A stretch of DNA of 36,079 nucleotides from Micromonospora sp. ALFpr18c. GTDB lineage: Bacteria > Actinomycetota > Actinomycetes > Mycobacteriales > Micromonosporaceae. Of the stretch, positions 7,649 to 17,324 are shown piece by piece. Positions within the stretch are counted from its first letter, which is position 1, and each line of letters begins with the position of its first letter. A model generated the notes under the pieces. It had not been told where the DNA came from, ran no database searches, and worked only from the letters and a program-made list of their open reading frames with translations. The stretch is from assembly GCF_008868155.1 (NCBI RefSeq), contig NZ_WBKR01000034.1, forward strand, positions 1 through 36,079. Direction: 5' to 3'. Made by a program: the position numbers and the translations under genes.

Positions 7649-8515
7649 GTGACGGCGCTGGACGAGCCCGGGCGGACCGCTCGGTTGATGTGGACGCACT
7701 TCGAGCCGGTGCACGCGGTCACCTACTTCCACCCCCGGGCTCGGGCCGCGTACGAGGCGGTCGGGCTGCGCGGCTACTGGCGGGGCTACTTCGCCGGTCG
7801 GGCCGCACCGCTGGGCGCGACCGAGGCGGCCCCGGTGATCGCCACCTTCTTCACCTTCGCGCCGCCGATGGTGACCCGGGCGCTGCCGGCGGTCTGGCGG
7901 CTGGCCACTCCGCAGGAGGCGCTGCGCGCCCGGCTGACCGGTGCGGTGCAGGCCCTCGCCGAGCTGACCTACGAGCTGCCGGAGACGCACCTGGCGGAGG
8001 CCGCCGACCTGCTGGAGAAGGCCGCCGGGGCGGCGCGGACGGCTGGCCGGGTGCTCGGCGCGGTCAACGCGGCGCTGCCGACCGGGGAGTACCCCCTCGC
8101 CCGGATGTGGCAGGCCGCCACCACGCTGCGCGAGCACCGGGGCGACGGGCACGTGGCGGCGCTGGTCGCCGCCGACCTGGACCCGGTGGAGACGCTGGCG
8201 TGGCGGGTCGCGTTGGACGGCACGGCGCCGGAGTATCTGCTGGGCCGGGGCTGGTCGGAGGAGCAGTGGCACGCCGCCCGCGAGCGGCTGTCGCAGCGGG
8301 GCTGGTTGACACCGGACGGAGCGGCCACCGACCACGGGCGGGTCGCCTTCCAGGCGGTCGAGGACGCCACCGACCAGGCCGCCGCGCACCCGTGGCAGGC
8401 CCTCGGCCCGTCCGGCACCGATCGGCTCCGGGAGCTGCTGGAGCCGATCGCCCGGACCTGCCACACGCTGATCCCGGCGGGCAGCCCGATCGGGCTGCCC
8501 GCGCTGCCCGGCTGA
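7649..8515 (+). CDS. SCO6745 family protein
   Basis: A 288-residue helical protein of the actinobacterial SCO6745 (SalK-like) family: it begins with an LMWTHFEPVHAVTYFHP segment, typical of the family, followed by GLRGYWRGYFAGRAAPLGA and a winged-helix-like C-terminal part (WSEEQWHAARERLSQRGWL, TPDGAATDHGR). The biochemical role is not known. I chose GTG 7649 since GGAGG (7639-7643) sits 5 bases before it, while the earlier GTG 7616 and ATG 7622 fall in or next to a hairpin without a ribosome site. Its final codons contain a perfect 26-bp palindrome. Confidence 0.8.
   Translation: MTALDEPGRTARLMWTHFEPVHAVTYFHPRARAAYEAVGLRGYWRGYFAGRAAPLGATEAAPVIATFFTFAPPMVTRALPAVWRLATPQEALRARLTGAVQALAELTYELPETHLAEAADLLEKAAGAARTAGRVLGAVNAALPTGEYPLARMWQAATTLREHRGDGHVAALVAADLDPVETLAWRVALDGTAPEYLLGRGWSEEQWHAARERLSQRGWLTPDGAATDHGRVAFQAVEDATDQAAAHPWQALGPSGTDRLRELLEPIARTCHTLIPAGSPIGLPALPG
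8477..8502. repeat. Perfect 26-bp palindrome inside the end of the SCO6745 gene
   Basis: Every base from 8477 to 8489 is complementary to its partner from 8502 back to 8490, centred on GATC, with no loop. It codes for AGSPIGLPA. It is followed at once by a second hairpin (8504-8538). Confidence 0.7.
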
Positions 8516-8538
8516 CCGGACGCCTCCGGTTCGGGCAG
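8504..8538. terminator. Compound hairpin between SCO6745 and HAD genes
   Basis: CTGCCCG (8504-8510) pairs with CGGGCAG (8532-8538), and inside it ACCGG (8515-8519) pairs with CCGGT (8526-8530). It covers the stop of the SCO6745 gene and ends one base before the first candidate start of the HAD gene. Confidence 0.5.
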
Positions 8539-8539
8539 G

Positions 8540-9202
8540 ATGGGGCCCGTGGTGGATGCGGTGGTCTTCGACCTGGACGGCGTGATCGTGGATTCCGAAC
8601 CGGTGTGGGAGGAGGTCCGGCGGGCGTACGTGGCGGCGCACGGCGGCACCTGGCAGCCCGACACGCAGCGCCGGTTGATGGGCATGAGCACCGGCGAGTG
8701 GGCGCACTATCTAAGCGGTGAGCTGGGCGTGGACCGCACCGCCGCGCAGGTCGCCGACGAGGTGGTCGAGGAGATGACCCGGCGCTACCGCGACCACGTA
8801 CCCCTGATCGACGGCGCCGACGACGTGGTGCGCCGGCTGGCCGCGCGGTGGCCGCTGGGGTTGGCCAGCTCGTCGCCGACCCGGCTGATCGCGGCGGCGC
8901 TGACCGCCACCGGCCTGACCGACGCGTTCGTGACGACCCTGTCCACCGAGCAGACCGAGCGCGGCAAGCCGGCGCCCGACGTCTACCTGGACGTCGCGCG
9001 GCGCCTCGGCGTCGACCCGGCCCGCTGCGTGGCCGTGGAGGACTCGTCGAACGGGGTCCGGTCCGCCTCGGCGGCGGGGATGCGGGTGGTCGCGGTGCCG
9101 CACGGGTCGTACCCCCTCGACCCGGACGCCGCGGGCCTGGCCGTGGTGTCGCTGAGCGCGATCGGTGAGCTGACCCCGCAGCTGGTGGACGACCTGGGTT
9201 GA
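8540..9202 (+). CDS. HAD-superfamily hydrolase, beta-phosphoglucomutase/phosphatase-like
   Basis: A 220-residue HAD phosphatase with all four motifs: FDLDGVIVDSE (nucleophile Asp 11, acid/base Asp 13), LASSSPTRL (motif II Ser), RGKPAPDVYL (motif III Lys) and AVEDSSNGVRSA (motif IV acidic pair). The alpha-helical cap of about 65 residues lies between motifs I and II, as in beta-phosphoglucomutase and sugar-phosphate phosphatases (subclass I). The substrate cannot be told from sequence. ATG 8540 touches a hairpin; GTG 8549 or 8552 would also give a normal family N-terminus. A strong hairpin follows at 9213-9240. Confidence 0.88.
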   Translation: MGPVVDAVVFDLDGVIVDSEPVWEEVRRAYVAAHGGTWQPDTQRRLMGMSTGEWAHYLSGELGVDRTAAQVADEVVEEMTRRYRDHVPLIDGADDVVRRLAARWPLGLASSSPTRLIAAALTATGLTDAFVTTLSTEQTERGKPAPDVYLDVARRLGVDPARCVAVEDSSNGVRSASAAGMRVVAVPHGSYPLDPDAAGLAVVSLSAIGELTPQLVDDLG

Positions 9203-9212
9203 CGCGCGCTGA

Positions 9213-9240
9213 GCCGGGTACCGCAGCCGCGGTGCCCGGC
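9213..9240. terminator. Hairpin terminator after the HAD gene
   Basis: A 12-bp stem with a single G-T wobble (9213-9224 with 9229-9240) and a 4-base loop starts 11 bases after the stop codon. Confidence 0.65.
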
Positions 9241-9269
9241 CGGACGCCCTGCGTGTGAGGAGATCACGG

Positions 9270-10280
9270 ATGAAAGCCGTCGTGTACGAACGCACCGGCG
9301 ACCCTTCGGTGCTGGAGCTGGTCGACCGGCCGGTGCCGGAGCCCGGAGCGGGCGAGGTGTTGATCCGGATGGCGGTCTCCGGGGTGAACCCGACCGACTG
9401 GAAGTCGCGCCGGGCCTTCGCACCGGACGGCTGGCAGATCCCCGGGCAGGACGGCGCGGGTGTGATCGAGGCGGTCGGCGAGGGGGTCGACCGTGAGCTG
9501 ATCGGCGAGCGGGTCTGGATCTGGGAGGCGGCCTGGCAGCGGCCGTGGGGCACCAGCGCGGAGTACACGCTGGTGCCGGTCCGGCAGGCGGTGCCGCTGG
9601 GCGACGCGTCGTTCGAGGTGGGGGCCAGCCTGGGCATTCCGTTCCTCACCGCGCACCGCTGCCTGACGGCTGGTGAGTTCATGCCGGACGCGCTGCGCGC
9701 CGGTGCGCTGACCGATCACACCGTGCTGGTGCAGGGTGGGGCGGGTGCGGTCGGCAACGCGGCGATCCAGCTCGCCCGCTGGGCCGACGCCACGGTGATC
9801 GCCACGGTGAGCAGTGCGGAGAAGGCGCAGCTCGCGGCGGCGGCCGGCGCCTCCTACGTGATCAACTACCGGGAGGAGGACGTGGTCGAGGAGGTCCACA
9901 AGATCGCTCCCGACGGGGTCCACACGATCGTGGAGGTCTCTCCGGCGCGGAACGCGGCGGCGGACGCGCAGGTGCTCCGTAACGGCGGCGCGGTCTGCGT
10001 GTACGCCGACGACGGCGGGACCGACGTGACGATCCCGATCCGCCCGCTGTACGTGGTGAACGCCCGCTGGCAGTTCGTGCTCGTCTACACGGAACCGAAG
10101 GCGGCGAAGGCGCAGGGCGTGATCGACGTCGCGGCCGCCGCCAACCAGGGTTGGGTGCGTGTCGGGGCGGACGCCGGTCTGCCGCTGCACCGCTACCCGC
10201 TGGCCGAGACGGCCGCCGCGCACCAGGCGGTGGAGGACTCGGCGGTGGGCAAGGTGCTGATCAGCACCAGCGACGCCTGA
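9270..10280 (+). CDS. Zinc-independent quinone oxidoreductase-like protein (MDR superfamily)
   Basis: A 336-residue NADPH-dependent medium-chain reductase of the quinone oxidoreductase type. It has the GroES-like N-terminus (MKAVVYERTGDPSVLELVDR, GEVLIRMAVSGVNPTDWKSR), a Rossmann dinucleotide site (VQGGAGAVGNAAIQLARW, the AxxGxxG form of this family) and no catalytic-zinc Cys/His set. It would reduce quinones or enones with NADPH in the cytoplasm. ATG 9270 follows GAGGAG. It stands alone between the hairpin at 9213 and the terminator at 10392. Confidence 0.88.
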   Translation: MKAVVYERTGDPSVLELVDRPVPEPGAGEVLIRMAVSGVNPTDWKSRRAFAPDGWQIPGQDGAGVIEAVGEGVDRELIGERVWIWEAAWQRPWGTSAEYTLVPVRQAVPLGDASFEVGASLGIPFLTAHRCLTAGEFMPDALRAGALTDHTVLVQGGAGAVGNAAIQLARWADATVIATVSSAEKAQLAAAAGASYVINYREEDVVEEVHKIAPDGVHTIVEVSPARNAAADAQVLRNGGAVCVYADDGGTDVTIPIRPLYVVNARWQFVLVYTEPKAAKAQGVIDVAAAANQGWVRVGADAGLPLHRYPLAETAAAHQAVEDSAVGKVLISTSDA

Positions 10281-10295
10281 TCGGGTCGCTCAGCA

Positions 10296-10337
10296 CCCGA
10301 TTTCCCCGTCATCAGGCCCGATTTCCCCGTCATCAGG
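10296..10337. repeat. Tandem duplication of a 21-bp unit
   Basis: The 21 bases at 10296-10316 are repeated exactly and without spacer at 10317-10337 (unit begins CCCGATTTCCCCGTC). They lie 16 bases downstream of the oxidoreductase stop. Confidence 0.85.
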
Positions 10338-10391
10338 ACAGAGGCGAACAAGTTTCGCAACAATGACTGTGCGGGTCGCCCCGCGTGAAGC

Positions 10392-10428
10392 GGGCGGCCC
10401 CGGCGCGGTGCGAACGCCGGGGCCGCCC
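10392..10428. terminator. Bidirectional terminator between convergent genes
   Basis: A 14-bp perfect stem (10392-10405 with 10415-10428) and a 9-base loop lie between the oxidoreductase and the acyl-CoA ligase, which converge here. Confidence 0.8.
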
Positions 10429-10490
10429 CCTGGGGGGAGGAACGTCAGGAGTAATCCCTCACCCAACAGGCGACGGTGCCCGGAAAGACG

Positions 10491-12140
<1,650 letters not shown>

Positions 12141-12196
12141 GGGTAACAAGCTAGTGTCGCCGGTCACACGTTGGGAACCCCCGTAAATTGTCGCAG

Positions 12197-12688
12197 GTGA
12201 GCATCTCCTGGGCCGACTCGTACGTGGGGCAGTTACGCGCGCTCGCCGGCGACCGAACGCTGATGTTCGTCGGTGCCCGCGCCGTGGTCAGCGACAACGC
12301 CGGCCGCACCCTGCTGATCCAACGCTCCGACAACGGCCAGTGGGCCATGCCCGCCGGGGCGATGGAACTGGGCGAGTCGATCGCCGACTGCGCGGTGCGC
12401 GAGGTCCGCGAGGAGACCGGGCTGCGGGCACTGCGGGTCTGCGCGTTCGCCCTCTACACCGGGCCGGACCGGACCAGCACCAACATGTACGGGCACACCT
12501 ACCAGGTCTTCACCACGGCGTTCAAGGTGGAGGAGTGGGACGGACAACTGACCCGGACCACCGACGAGACCACCGACGCGGGCTTCTTCCCCCGCGACCG
12601 GTTCCCCAGCCCGCTCTCCGCCTCCGTCGCCGAGACCCTGGCCGACCTGGACGTCTTCGAGCAGACCAACCGTCTGATCCTGAAGTAG
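12197..12688 (+). CDS. NUDIX hydrolase
   Basis: A 163-residue protein with a complete NUDIX box (GAMELGESIADCAVREVREE then TGL), matching GX5EX7REUXEEXGU, which binds the metal and hydrolyses nucleoside diphosphates linked to another moiety. The IQRSDNGQWAMPAG strand before the box and a C-terminal FFPRDRFPS segment are typical of ADP-sugar/NADH-type or general housecleaning members; the substrate is unknown. GTG 12197 lacks a ribosome site and may be used leaderlessly, with TAAATT (12184-12189) as a possible -10 box; TTG 12188 is an alternative. Confidence 0.85.
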   Translation: MSISWADSYVGQLRALAGDRTLMFVGARAVVSDNAGRTLLIQRSDNGQWAMPAGAMELGESIADCAVREVREETGLRALRVCAFALYTGPDRTSTNMYGHTYQVFTTAFKVEEWDGQLTRTTDETTDAGFFPRDRFPSPLSASVAETLADLDVFEQTNRLILK

Positions 12689-12914
12689 GTCCGGCTCCGG
12701 AGGGCCGGGTCGGCCGGCCGGCCGAGGTAGATGTCCAGCGGCTCGGCCGAGCCGCCCGCCGGCACCGGACCGGAGATGTTCACGCAGACGAACGGGGAGT
12801 AGTCACACTGCCAGGACGGCTCCGGTTTCACCGTAGTGGTACGGCGCGCCGGCCTGCCTGCGCATCGATCCGCACGACGGGCGCGTCAGAATCGCCGTCA
12901 GCCGGTCGGTCTGC
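12689..12914. other. Convergent gap with palindromes and a possible coding remnant
   Basis: Two perfect 16-bp palindromes lie here (12710-12725, GGCC repeats; and 12739-12754, CGGCTCGGCCGAGCCG). A minus-strand stretch at 12831-12690 reads like protein (PSWQCDYSPFVCVNISGPVP) and may be the tail of a lost secreted-protein gene, but nothing firm supports it. Confidence 0.35.
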
Positions 12915-14024
12915 TCAGGCAGCCGTGGGGCCGAACTGTTCGGTGAAGCGCCCGGTGAACAGGTCGACACCCTTGTACTCGGAAACCGTCGCGGCGGGAA
13001 CGACGGCCGGGCCGTCCGGCGTGGGCATCTGGCCGACACCGCGACGCGACCCGAGTGGAATCAGGATCATGGGGTCGGGCATCGGTCGGTAGGTGGCCGC
13101 GACCTGCTCGCCACGCAGGTGCGCGGTGATGTTCTGCGCCACGACCTCGGCGTGTCGCAACGCGTACGCCGCCATCTTGTCCTCGGCGACATCGGTGAGG
13201 TCGCCGATCGCGTAGACGTGGCCGAGGATGCCGTCGGGCCCGTGGACGTTGAGGGTCTCGGTGACGGACACCTGCCCCTGCGGCGTGAGCGTGGTGAGCC
13301 GGCCGTCGGTGAGGTAGTCGCTGTTGACACGCAGGCCGAAGGCACGGAACCAGATGTCGGCAGTGATCTCCTCACCCCCGGTGGTGGTGGCCGTGAAGGT
13401 CCCGGCCCGACTGGCCTCGGTCGTCGGCGGTGCGGTCAGGCCGGTGCCCAGCCGCACCTGGATGCCCAGCTCATCGAGCTGCCGGTGCAGGTCGTCGCGC
13501 ATCTCCGACTTGAAGTCGGGCAGCAGCCGCTCGGCCGGATCGACGATGGTGACGTGCTTGTCCGGCCAGACGTCCTTGATCTCACCGGCCAGCTCCAACC
13601 CGACCGGCCCGGCACCGAGGATCAGCACCCGCTCGGCGCTGGCCAGCTCCTTGTGGGTCTGGCGCAGGTCGTCGAGTGCCTCGTCGACGGAGTCGGCGTT
13701 GAGTCTGGCCGGGTAGGCGTAACTGGAACCGGTCGCGAGGACCAGATAGTCCGCCGCGACGCGCCGGCCCGAGGCCAGCGTGACGCCGTCGGGATCCACC
13801 GAGACCGCTCGGTCGCGGATCACCGTCCCCCGCGTGAGCAGCGTGTCGAAGGGAAAGAACATGTTGCCGGCCCAGTCGGGCCGGGTCAGCGCCCGCAGCG
13901 ATCCCGCCACGTTGACGAACGCGTCCCGAGGGTCGATGAGGACGACGTCGGCCTCGTCCTGGAGCGCCTTGGCGACCGCCGCGCCCCCGTAACCGCCGCC
14001 GACGACGACAACCGTACGACTCAT
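12915..14024 (-). CDS. FAD-dependent NAD(P)H oxidoreductase (NDH-2/AIF-like)
   Basis: A 369-residue two-dinucleotide-binding flavoprotein. The FAD site is VVVVGGGYGGAAVAKAL at residues 5-20; the NAD(P)H site is VLILGAGPVGLELAGEI around 132; and the second FAD motif GHVYAIGDLTDVAEDKMA lies near 280. The arrangement fits the AIF/AMID and type II NADH dehydrogenase group. No C-terminal membrane helix is obvious, so it is probably soluble or peripheral. ATG 14024 has AGGAG 8 bases upstream. It is divergent from an XRE/MmyB-type regulator, an arrangement in which such regulators often control the adjoining oxidoreductase; two inverted repeats lie between. Confidence 0.88.
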   Translation of the reverse strand: MSRTVVVVGGGYGGAAVAKALQDEADVVLIDPRDAFVNVAGSLRALTRPDWAGNMFFPFDTLLTRGTVIRDRAVSVDPDGVTLASGRRVAADYLVLATGSSYAYPARLNADSVDEALDDLRQTHKELASAERVLILGAGPVGLELAGEIKDVWPDKHVTIVDPAERLLPDFKSEMRDDLHRQLDELGIQVRLGTGLTAPPTTEASRAGTFTATTTGGEEITADIWFRAFGLRVNSDYLTDGRLTTLTPQGQVSVTETLNVHGPDGILGHVYAIGDLTDVAEDKMAAYALRHAEVVAQNITAHLRGEQVAATYRPMPDPMILIPLGSRRGVGQMPTPDGPAVVPAATVSEYKGVDLFTGRFTEQFGPTAA

Positions 14025-14052
14025 GATTTCAGCTCCTGCCGACCATCGATGT

Positions 14053-14101
14053 GCGCTCGACCGCTGTCGAGCGCCGTCCCCAACCGTCGTCAGCTCGACG
14101 G
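14053..14101. promoter_or_regulatory. Two adjacent inverted repeats, candidate operator
   Basis: GCGCTCGA (14053-14060) and TCGAGCGC (14067-14074) form a perfect 8-bp dyad with a 6-base centre. Ten bases on, CCGTCG (14084-14089) and CGACGG (14096-14101) form a second dyad, also with a 6-base centre. They lie in the 149-base divergent gap between the oxidoreductase and the XRE-type regulator, where that regulator's operator is expected. Confidence 0.45.
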
Positions 14102-14173
14102 CACCCAGGGAGGCCGCTGTGAGGCTGGTAGTGGCAGGGACACCATCGGAATGGCCGGCGTTGTTACGTTCGG

Positions 14174-15028
14174 ATGGTGAGCGACAACGAACTCGGACTG
14201 TTCCTGCGCGTCCGCCGAGAAGCGGTGACTCCGGCCGAGGTGGGGCTGCCCTCCGGGTCGCGCCGGCGCACCACCGGGCTACGCCGCTCCGAGGTGGCGG
14301 CCCTCGCCGACGTGAGCGTGGAGTACGTCACGAGACTCGAACAGGGCCGTGACCGTCGACCGTCTCCGCAGGTGCTCGCCGCCCTCGCCACCGCACTCCG
14401 GTTGACCCGCACCGAACGCGTTCACCTGTACCGCCTCAGCAAGGGGGCCGATCCCGGCTTCAACTGCCGGGGCGACACCACGCCGGAGCGCACGGTACGT
14501 CCGACCGTGCAGGCCCTGCTCGACCGTCTCGGTCCGACACCGGCGGTGCTGCTCAACCAGCTGAGCGACATCCTCGCCCACACCGCCGGCTTCGTCCGGC
14601 TGGTCGGACCGATCGGGTTGCTGGACGCGACACAGCCCAACCTCGCCCGGTTCGTCCTCAGCGACTCCCGGGCACGGGGCGCGTACCCCGACTGGGACCA
14701 CGTCGCCGACGAGCAGGTCGCCACCCTCAAGCAGGGGCCGTTTCGGGCATATCCGCCGATGGCCGCCCTGGCTGACGAGTTGACCGTCACCGCGGGCGAC
14801 GCGTTCACCCGTCGCGTCGACACGGTCCCCAGCCTGCCGAAGGCCAGCGGCATCGTCCGTCTGGCCCATCCCGAGGCGGGCATGCTCCGGCTGGCGTACG
14901 AGATCCTCGAACTCCCCGACGACGACCAGCGGCTGATCGTCCACCTGCCCGCCGACGCGGCGACCTCCGCCGCGCTGGACCGCCTCACCAGCCAGCACTC
15001 GCAGCCCCTGCGCCTCGTGGCCGGATGA
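14174..15028 (+). CDS. XRE-family regulator with MmyB-like ligand-binding domain
   Basis: A 284-residue transcription factor. Residues ~8-75 form an XRE-type helix-turn-helix (GLRRSEVAALADVSVEYVTR, LEQGRDRRPSPQVLAALATA). The rest matches the MmyB-like PAS-type ligand domain (PAVLLNQLSDILAHTAG, LARFVLSDSRARGAYPDW, RLAHPEAGMLRLAYE). Such proteins usually repress a divergent oxidoreductase or dehydrogenase and respond to a small hydrophobic ligand. ATG 14174 and GTG 14177 are both possible; neither has a ribosome site, and TACGTT at 14165-14170 may serve a leaderless start. It converges with the exporter gene 46 bases downstream. Confidence 0.9.
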   Translation: MVSDNELGLFLRVRREAVTPAEVGLPSGSRRRTTGLRRSEVAALADVSVEYVTRLEQGRDRRPSPQVLAALATALRLTRTERVHLYRLSKGADPGFNCRGDTTPERTVRPTVQALLDRLGPTPAVLLNQLSDILAHTAGFVRLVGPIGLLDATQPNLARFVLSDSRARGAYPDWDHVADEQVATLKQGPFRAYPPMAALADELTVTAGDAFTRRVDTVPSLPKASGIVRLAHPEAGMLRLAYEILELPDDDQRLIVHLPADAATSAALDRLTSQHSQPLRLVAG

Positions 15029-15074
15029 CGCCGGCCGCCTCGGAACTGGTCCGGGGCGGCCGACGTCGACGCGG

Positions 15075-16751
15075 TCAGATCATCGTCTGGGACTTGGACT
15101 CCATGTCCGCGGCGGCCTCTTCCTTGGACTCGCGGTTCAACGGCTTACCGCCCGGCGCGGCGGCCTTACCGCCGAGCGGGTCGGCACCACCGGTGGCGCC
15201 CTCCGGCCCCGCGCCCCGCAGCGTGCTGTTGGGCATCGTCACCGTGACCAGCACCGCCACGATGGCGATCAGGCCGGCGGTCAGGAAGACCAGGTGCAGT
15301 GATTCGACGAACGACGCCTGGATGGCGGCCCGGACGGCACCGGGCAGCGCCATGATGGTCGCCGGGTCGTTGATGGAGATGTTCGTGCCGCCGCCGGCGG
15401 CGACCGCTGCCCGCTGCTCCGGGGGCAGCTGGGCGATCGCTCCGGGCAGCCGGTCGGCCAACTGCGAGTTGAGCCGCGACGACAGCAGCGTACCGAGGAT
15501 CGCCACCCCGAACGAACCCCCCAGCGACCGGAAGAAGGTCGCCGAGGACGTGCCGGCGCCCAGGTCCCGCACGGAGACCGCGTTCTGCACCGCGAGGACC
15601 AGCGACTGCATGCACAGACCCAGGCCGACGCCGATCACCACCATGAAGCCGAACGCCACCCAGAGCGACGTGCCCACCTGCAGTCGGGTGAACAGCAGCA
15701 TGCCCACCACCAGGGTCGCCGACCCGACCACCGGGAACCACTTGTACCGCCCGATCCGGCTCATCGCCCGCCCGGTCAGGATCGAGGTGACGATGATGCC
15801 GGCCATCATCGGCAGCATCAGCAGACCGCTCCGGGTCGGCGAGGCGCCCTTCACGATCTGCAGGTACAGCGGGATGAAGATGATCGAACCGAACATCACC
15901 AGACCGAGCACGAAGCCGGCCGAGTTGGCGAGCGCGAACGTGGCGCTGCGGAACAGCCGCAGCGGCAGGATCGGTTCGGCGACCCGGGCCTCCTGGAGCA
16001 CGAACAGGACGGCCAGCACGGCACCCGCCACCAAGAGGCCGATGATCACCCCGGAGCCCCACGGGTACTCGTTGCCGCCCCAGCTCAACGCGAGCAGCAG
16101 ACAGCTCACCCCGGCCACCAGCAGTCCCGCGCCGAGCCAGTCGATCGCGTGGTCACGGCGCTCGAACGGGATCAGCCGCATCACGTGGTAACAGACCACG
16201 ATGGCGAGGATCGCCAGCGGCACGTTGATGTAGAAGATCCACCGCCAGTCGGTCTCCGCGAAGTAACCACCGACCAGCGGACCGGCCACCGACGAGATCC
16301 CGAAAACGGCACCGAACAGCCCCTGGTAGCGGCCACGCTCCCGAGGTGACACGACATCCGAGATGATCGTGAACGCCAACGTCAGCAGACCACCGGCACC
16401 GAGGCCCTGGATGCCCCGCGTGACGATCAGCTGGGTCATGTTCTGCGACAACCCCGCCAACAGCGACCCGACCAGGAACGTGCCGATCGAGAACAGGAAC
16501 ACCGGGCGGCGCCCGTACAGGTCGGCCATCTTGCCGTACAGCGGCGTCGACGCCGTCGAGGCGAGCAGGTACGCGGTGACCACCCACGAGTAGTGGTTGA
16601 TCCCGCCCAGCTCGCCGACGATGGTGGGCAGGGCCGTACCGACGATGGTCTGGTCGAGTGCGGCCAACAGCATGCCGGTCATCAGGCCGAACATGAGCAG
16701 CCGGATCTGCTGGCGATTCAGCACCGGCGCTGCGGAGGCTTCGGTGGTCAT
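15075..16751 (-). CDS. DHA2-family multidrug efflux MFS transporter (EmrB/QacA type)
   Basis: A 558-residue 14-helix proton-coupled exporter. Motif D1 (LDQTIVGTALPTIVGELGG), motif A (YGKMADLYGRRPVFL) and motif C in helix 5 (GLFGAVFGISSVAGPLVGGY) are those of DHA2 drug:H+ antiporters. A soluble extracytoplasmic segment of ~75 residues (RLNSQLADRLPGAIAQLPPE and on) precedes the last helix, and the C-terminus is charged. It probably exports a toxic compound or secondary metabolite. The ATG at 16751 is the family start (MTTEASAAPVLN); an upstream in-frame GTG at 16850 would translate the repeated hairpin (DANLLIN) and is rejected. It converges with the XRE regulator. Confidence 0.92.
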   Translation of the reverse strand: MTTEASAAPVLNRQQIRLLMFGLMTGMLLAALDQTIVGTALPTIVGELGGINHYSWVVTAYLLASTASTPLYGKMADLYGRRPVFLFSIGTFLVGSLLAGLSQNMTQLIVTRGIQGLGAGGLLTLAFTIISDVVSPRERGRYQGLFGAVFGISSVAGPLVGGYFAETDWRWIFYINVPLAILAIVVCYHVMRLIPFERRDHAIDWLGAGLLVAGVSCLLLALSWGGNEYPWGSGVIIGLLVAGAVLAVLFVLQEARVAEPILPLRLFRSATFALANSAGFVLGLVMFGSIIFIPLYLQIVKGASPTRSGLLMLPMMAGIIVTSILTGRAMSRIGRYKWFPVVGSATLVVGMLLFTRLQVGTSLWVAFGFMVVIGVGLGLCMQSLVLAVQNAVSVRDLGAGTSSATFFRSLGGSFGVAILGTLLSSRLNSQLADRLPGAIAQLPPEQRAAVAAGGGTNISINDPATIMALPGAVRAAIQASFVESLHLVFLTAGLIAIVAVLVTVTMPNSTLRGAGPEGATGGADPLGGKAAAPGGKPLNRESKEEAAADMESKSQTMI

Positions 16752-16822
16752 GTGCCCATCTATCCCGCGAGCCCCGAAACATGCGCCGAACCGAAAAAAA
16801 CCTCCCACCGCCCACGCAGGGT

Positions 16823-16879
16823 TGATCAAGAGGTTTGCGTCATCCCGCACGGCGTGTCATGACGCAAACCTCTTGATCA
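16823..16879. terminator. Dispersed hairpin repeat, copy 2
   Basis: A 21-bp perfect stem (16823-16843 with 16859-16879) encloses a 15-base loop. Its outer 19 bp are identical to the stem at 703-758, while the loop differs. It lies just after the intact stop of the decayed DJ-1/PfpI gene, so it most likely was that gene's terminator, and it sits about 70 bases upstream of the exporter start. Confidence 0.8.
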
Positions 16880-16890
16880 CCGGGGTGGGG

Positions 16891-17192
16891 TTAGGAGGTT
16901 GCGAAGGATTTCGTGATCTGGGCGCAGAAGGCGGGGAGGTCGTCGCCATCCCGCCCGGCAGCACCAGCGCGTCGTAGCCGCCCGCGTCCGCCTTGTCCGC
17001 GGTGACGTCCACGTCGTACGTCCTGGACTTGTCCAGGTGGTTGAAGGACTGGATGGAGCCGGGCTTGAGCGAGACCAGCTCGACCGTCGCGCCGGCGTCC
17101 TCGACCGCCTCGCGCGGCTGGACGTACTCGACCTCCTCGACGCCGTCGGCGGCCAGGAAGGCGATCCGCTTGCCCTGCAGTGTCGGTGCCAT
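16891..17192 (-). pseudogene. DJ-1/PfpI family protein with internal deletion
   Basis: The first 80 codons are a normal DJ-1/PfpI N-terminus (KRIAFLAADGVEEVEYVQPR, then AGGYDALVLPGG). Straight after the LPGG the frame breaks, and in a different frame the last 17 codons read DDLPAFCAQITKSFATS and stop at TAA (16893-16891), which is the usual C-terminus of this family. About 85 residues between, including the catalytic cysteine elbow (AAICHA in relatives), are missing. I infer a deletion of roughly 250 bases that also shifted the frame. The ATG at 17192 keeps a good AAAGGAG site. Intact members are glyoxalase/deglycase-like or chaperone-like; this one cannot be active. Confidence 0.8.
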
Positions 17193-17324
17193 GTCGGTAC
17201 GTCTCCTTTCCGGGGGTACCAGAGTTCCCTTCCCGACCTCGAACGCCCGAAACAGCCCAGCGGGGGCTTCCGGGCCGAGCAGCGGGCAGGTTTGTCCCGA
17301 GGGCCGCTGGGGACCCGGGGAGGC

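Noticed and set aside
16752..16850. Extension of the exporter to an upstream GTG
   Set aside because: It would translate the repeated hairpin arm (DANLLIN) and lacks a ribosome site.
17037..17324. N-terminal extension of the HldE-like protein
   Set aside because: The extra 96 residues are antisense to the DJ-1 remnant and its promoter; homology begins after ATG 17325.
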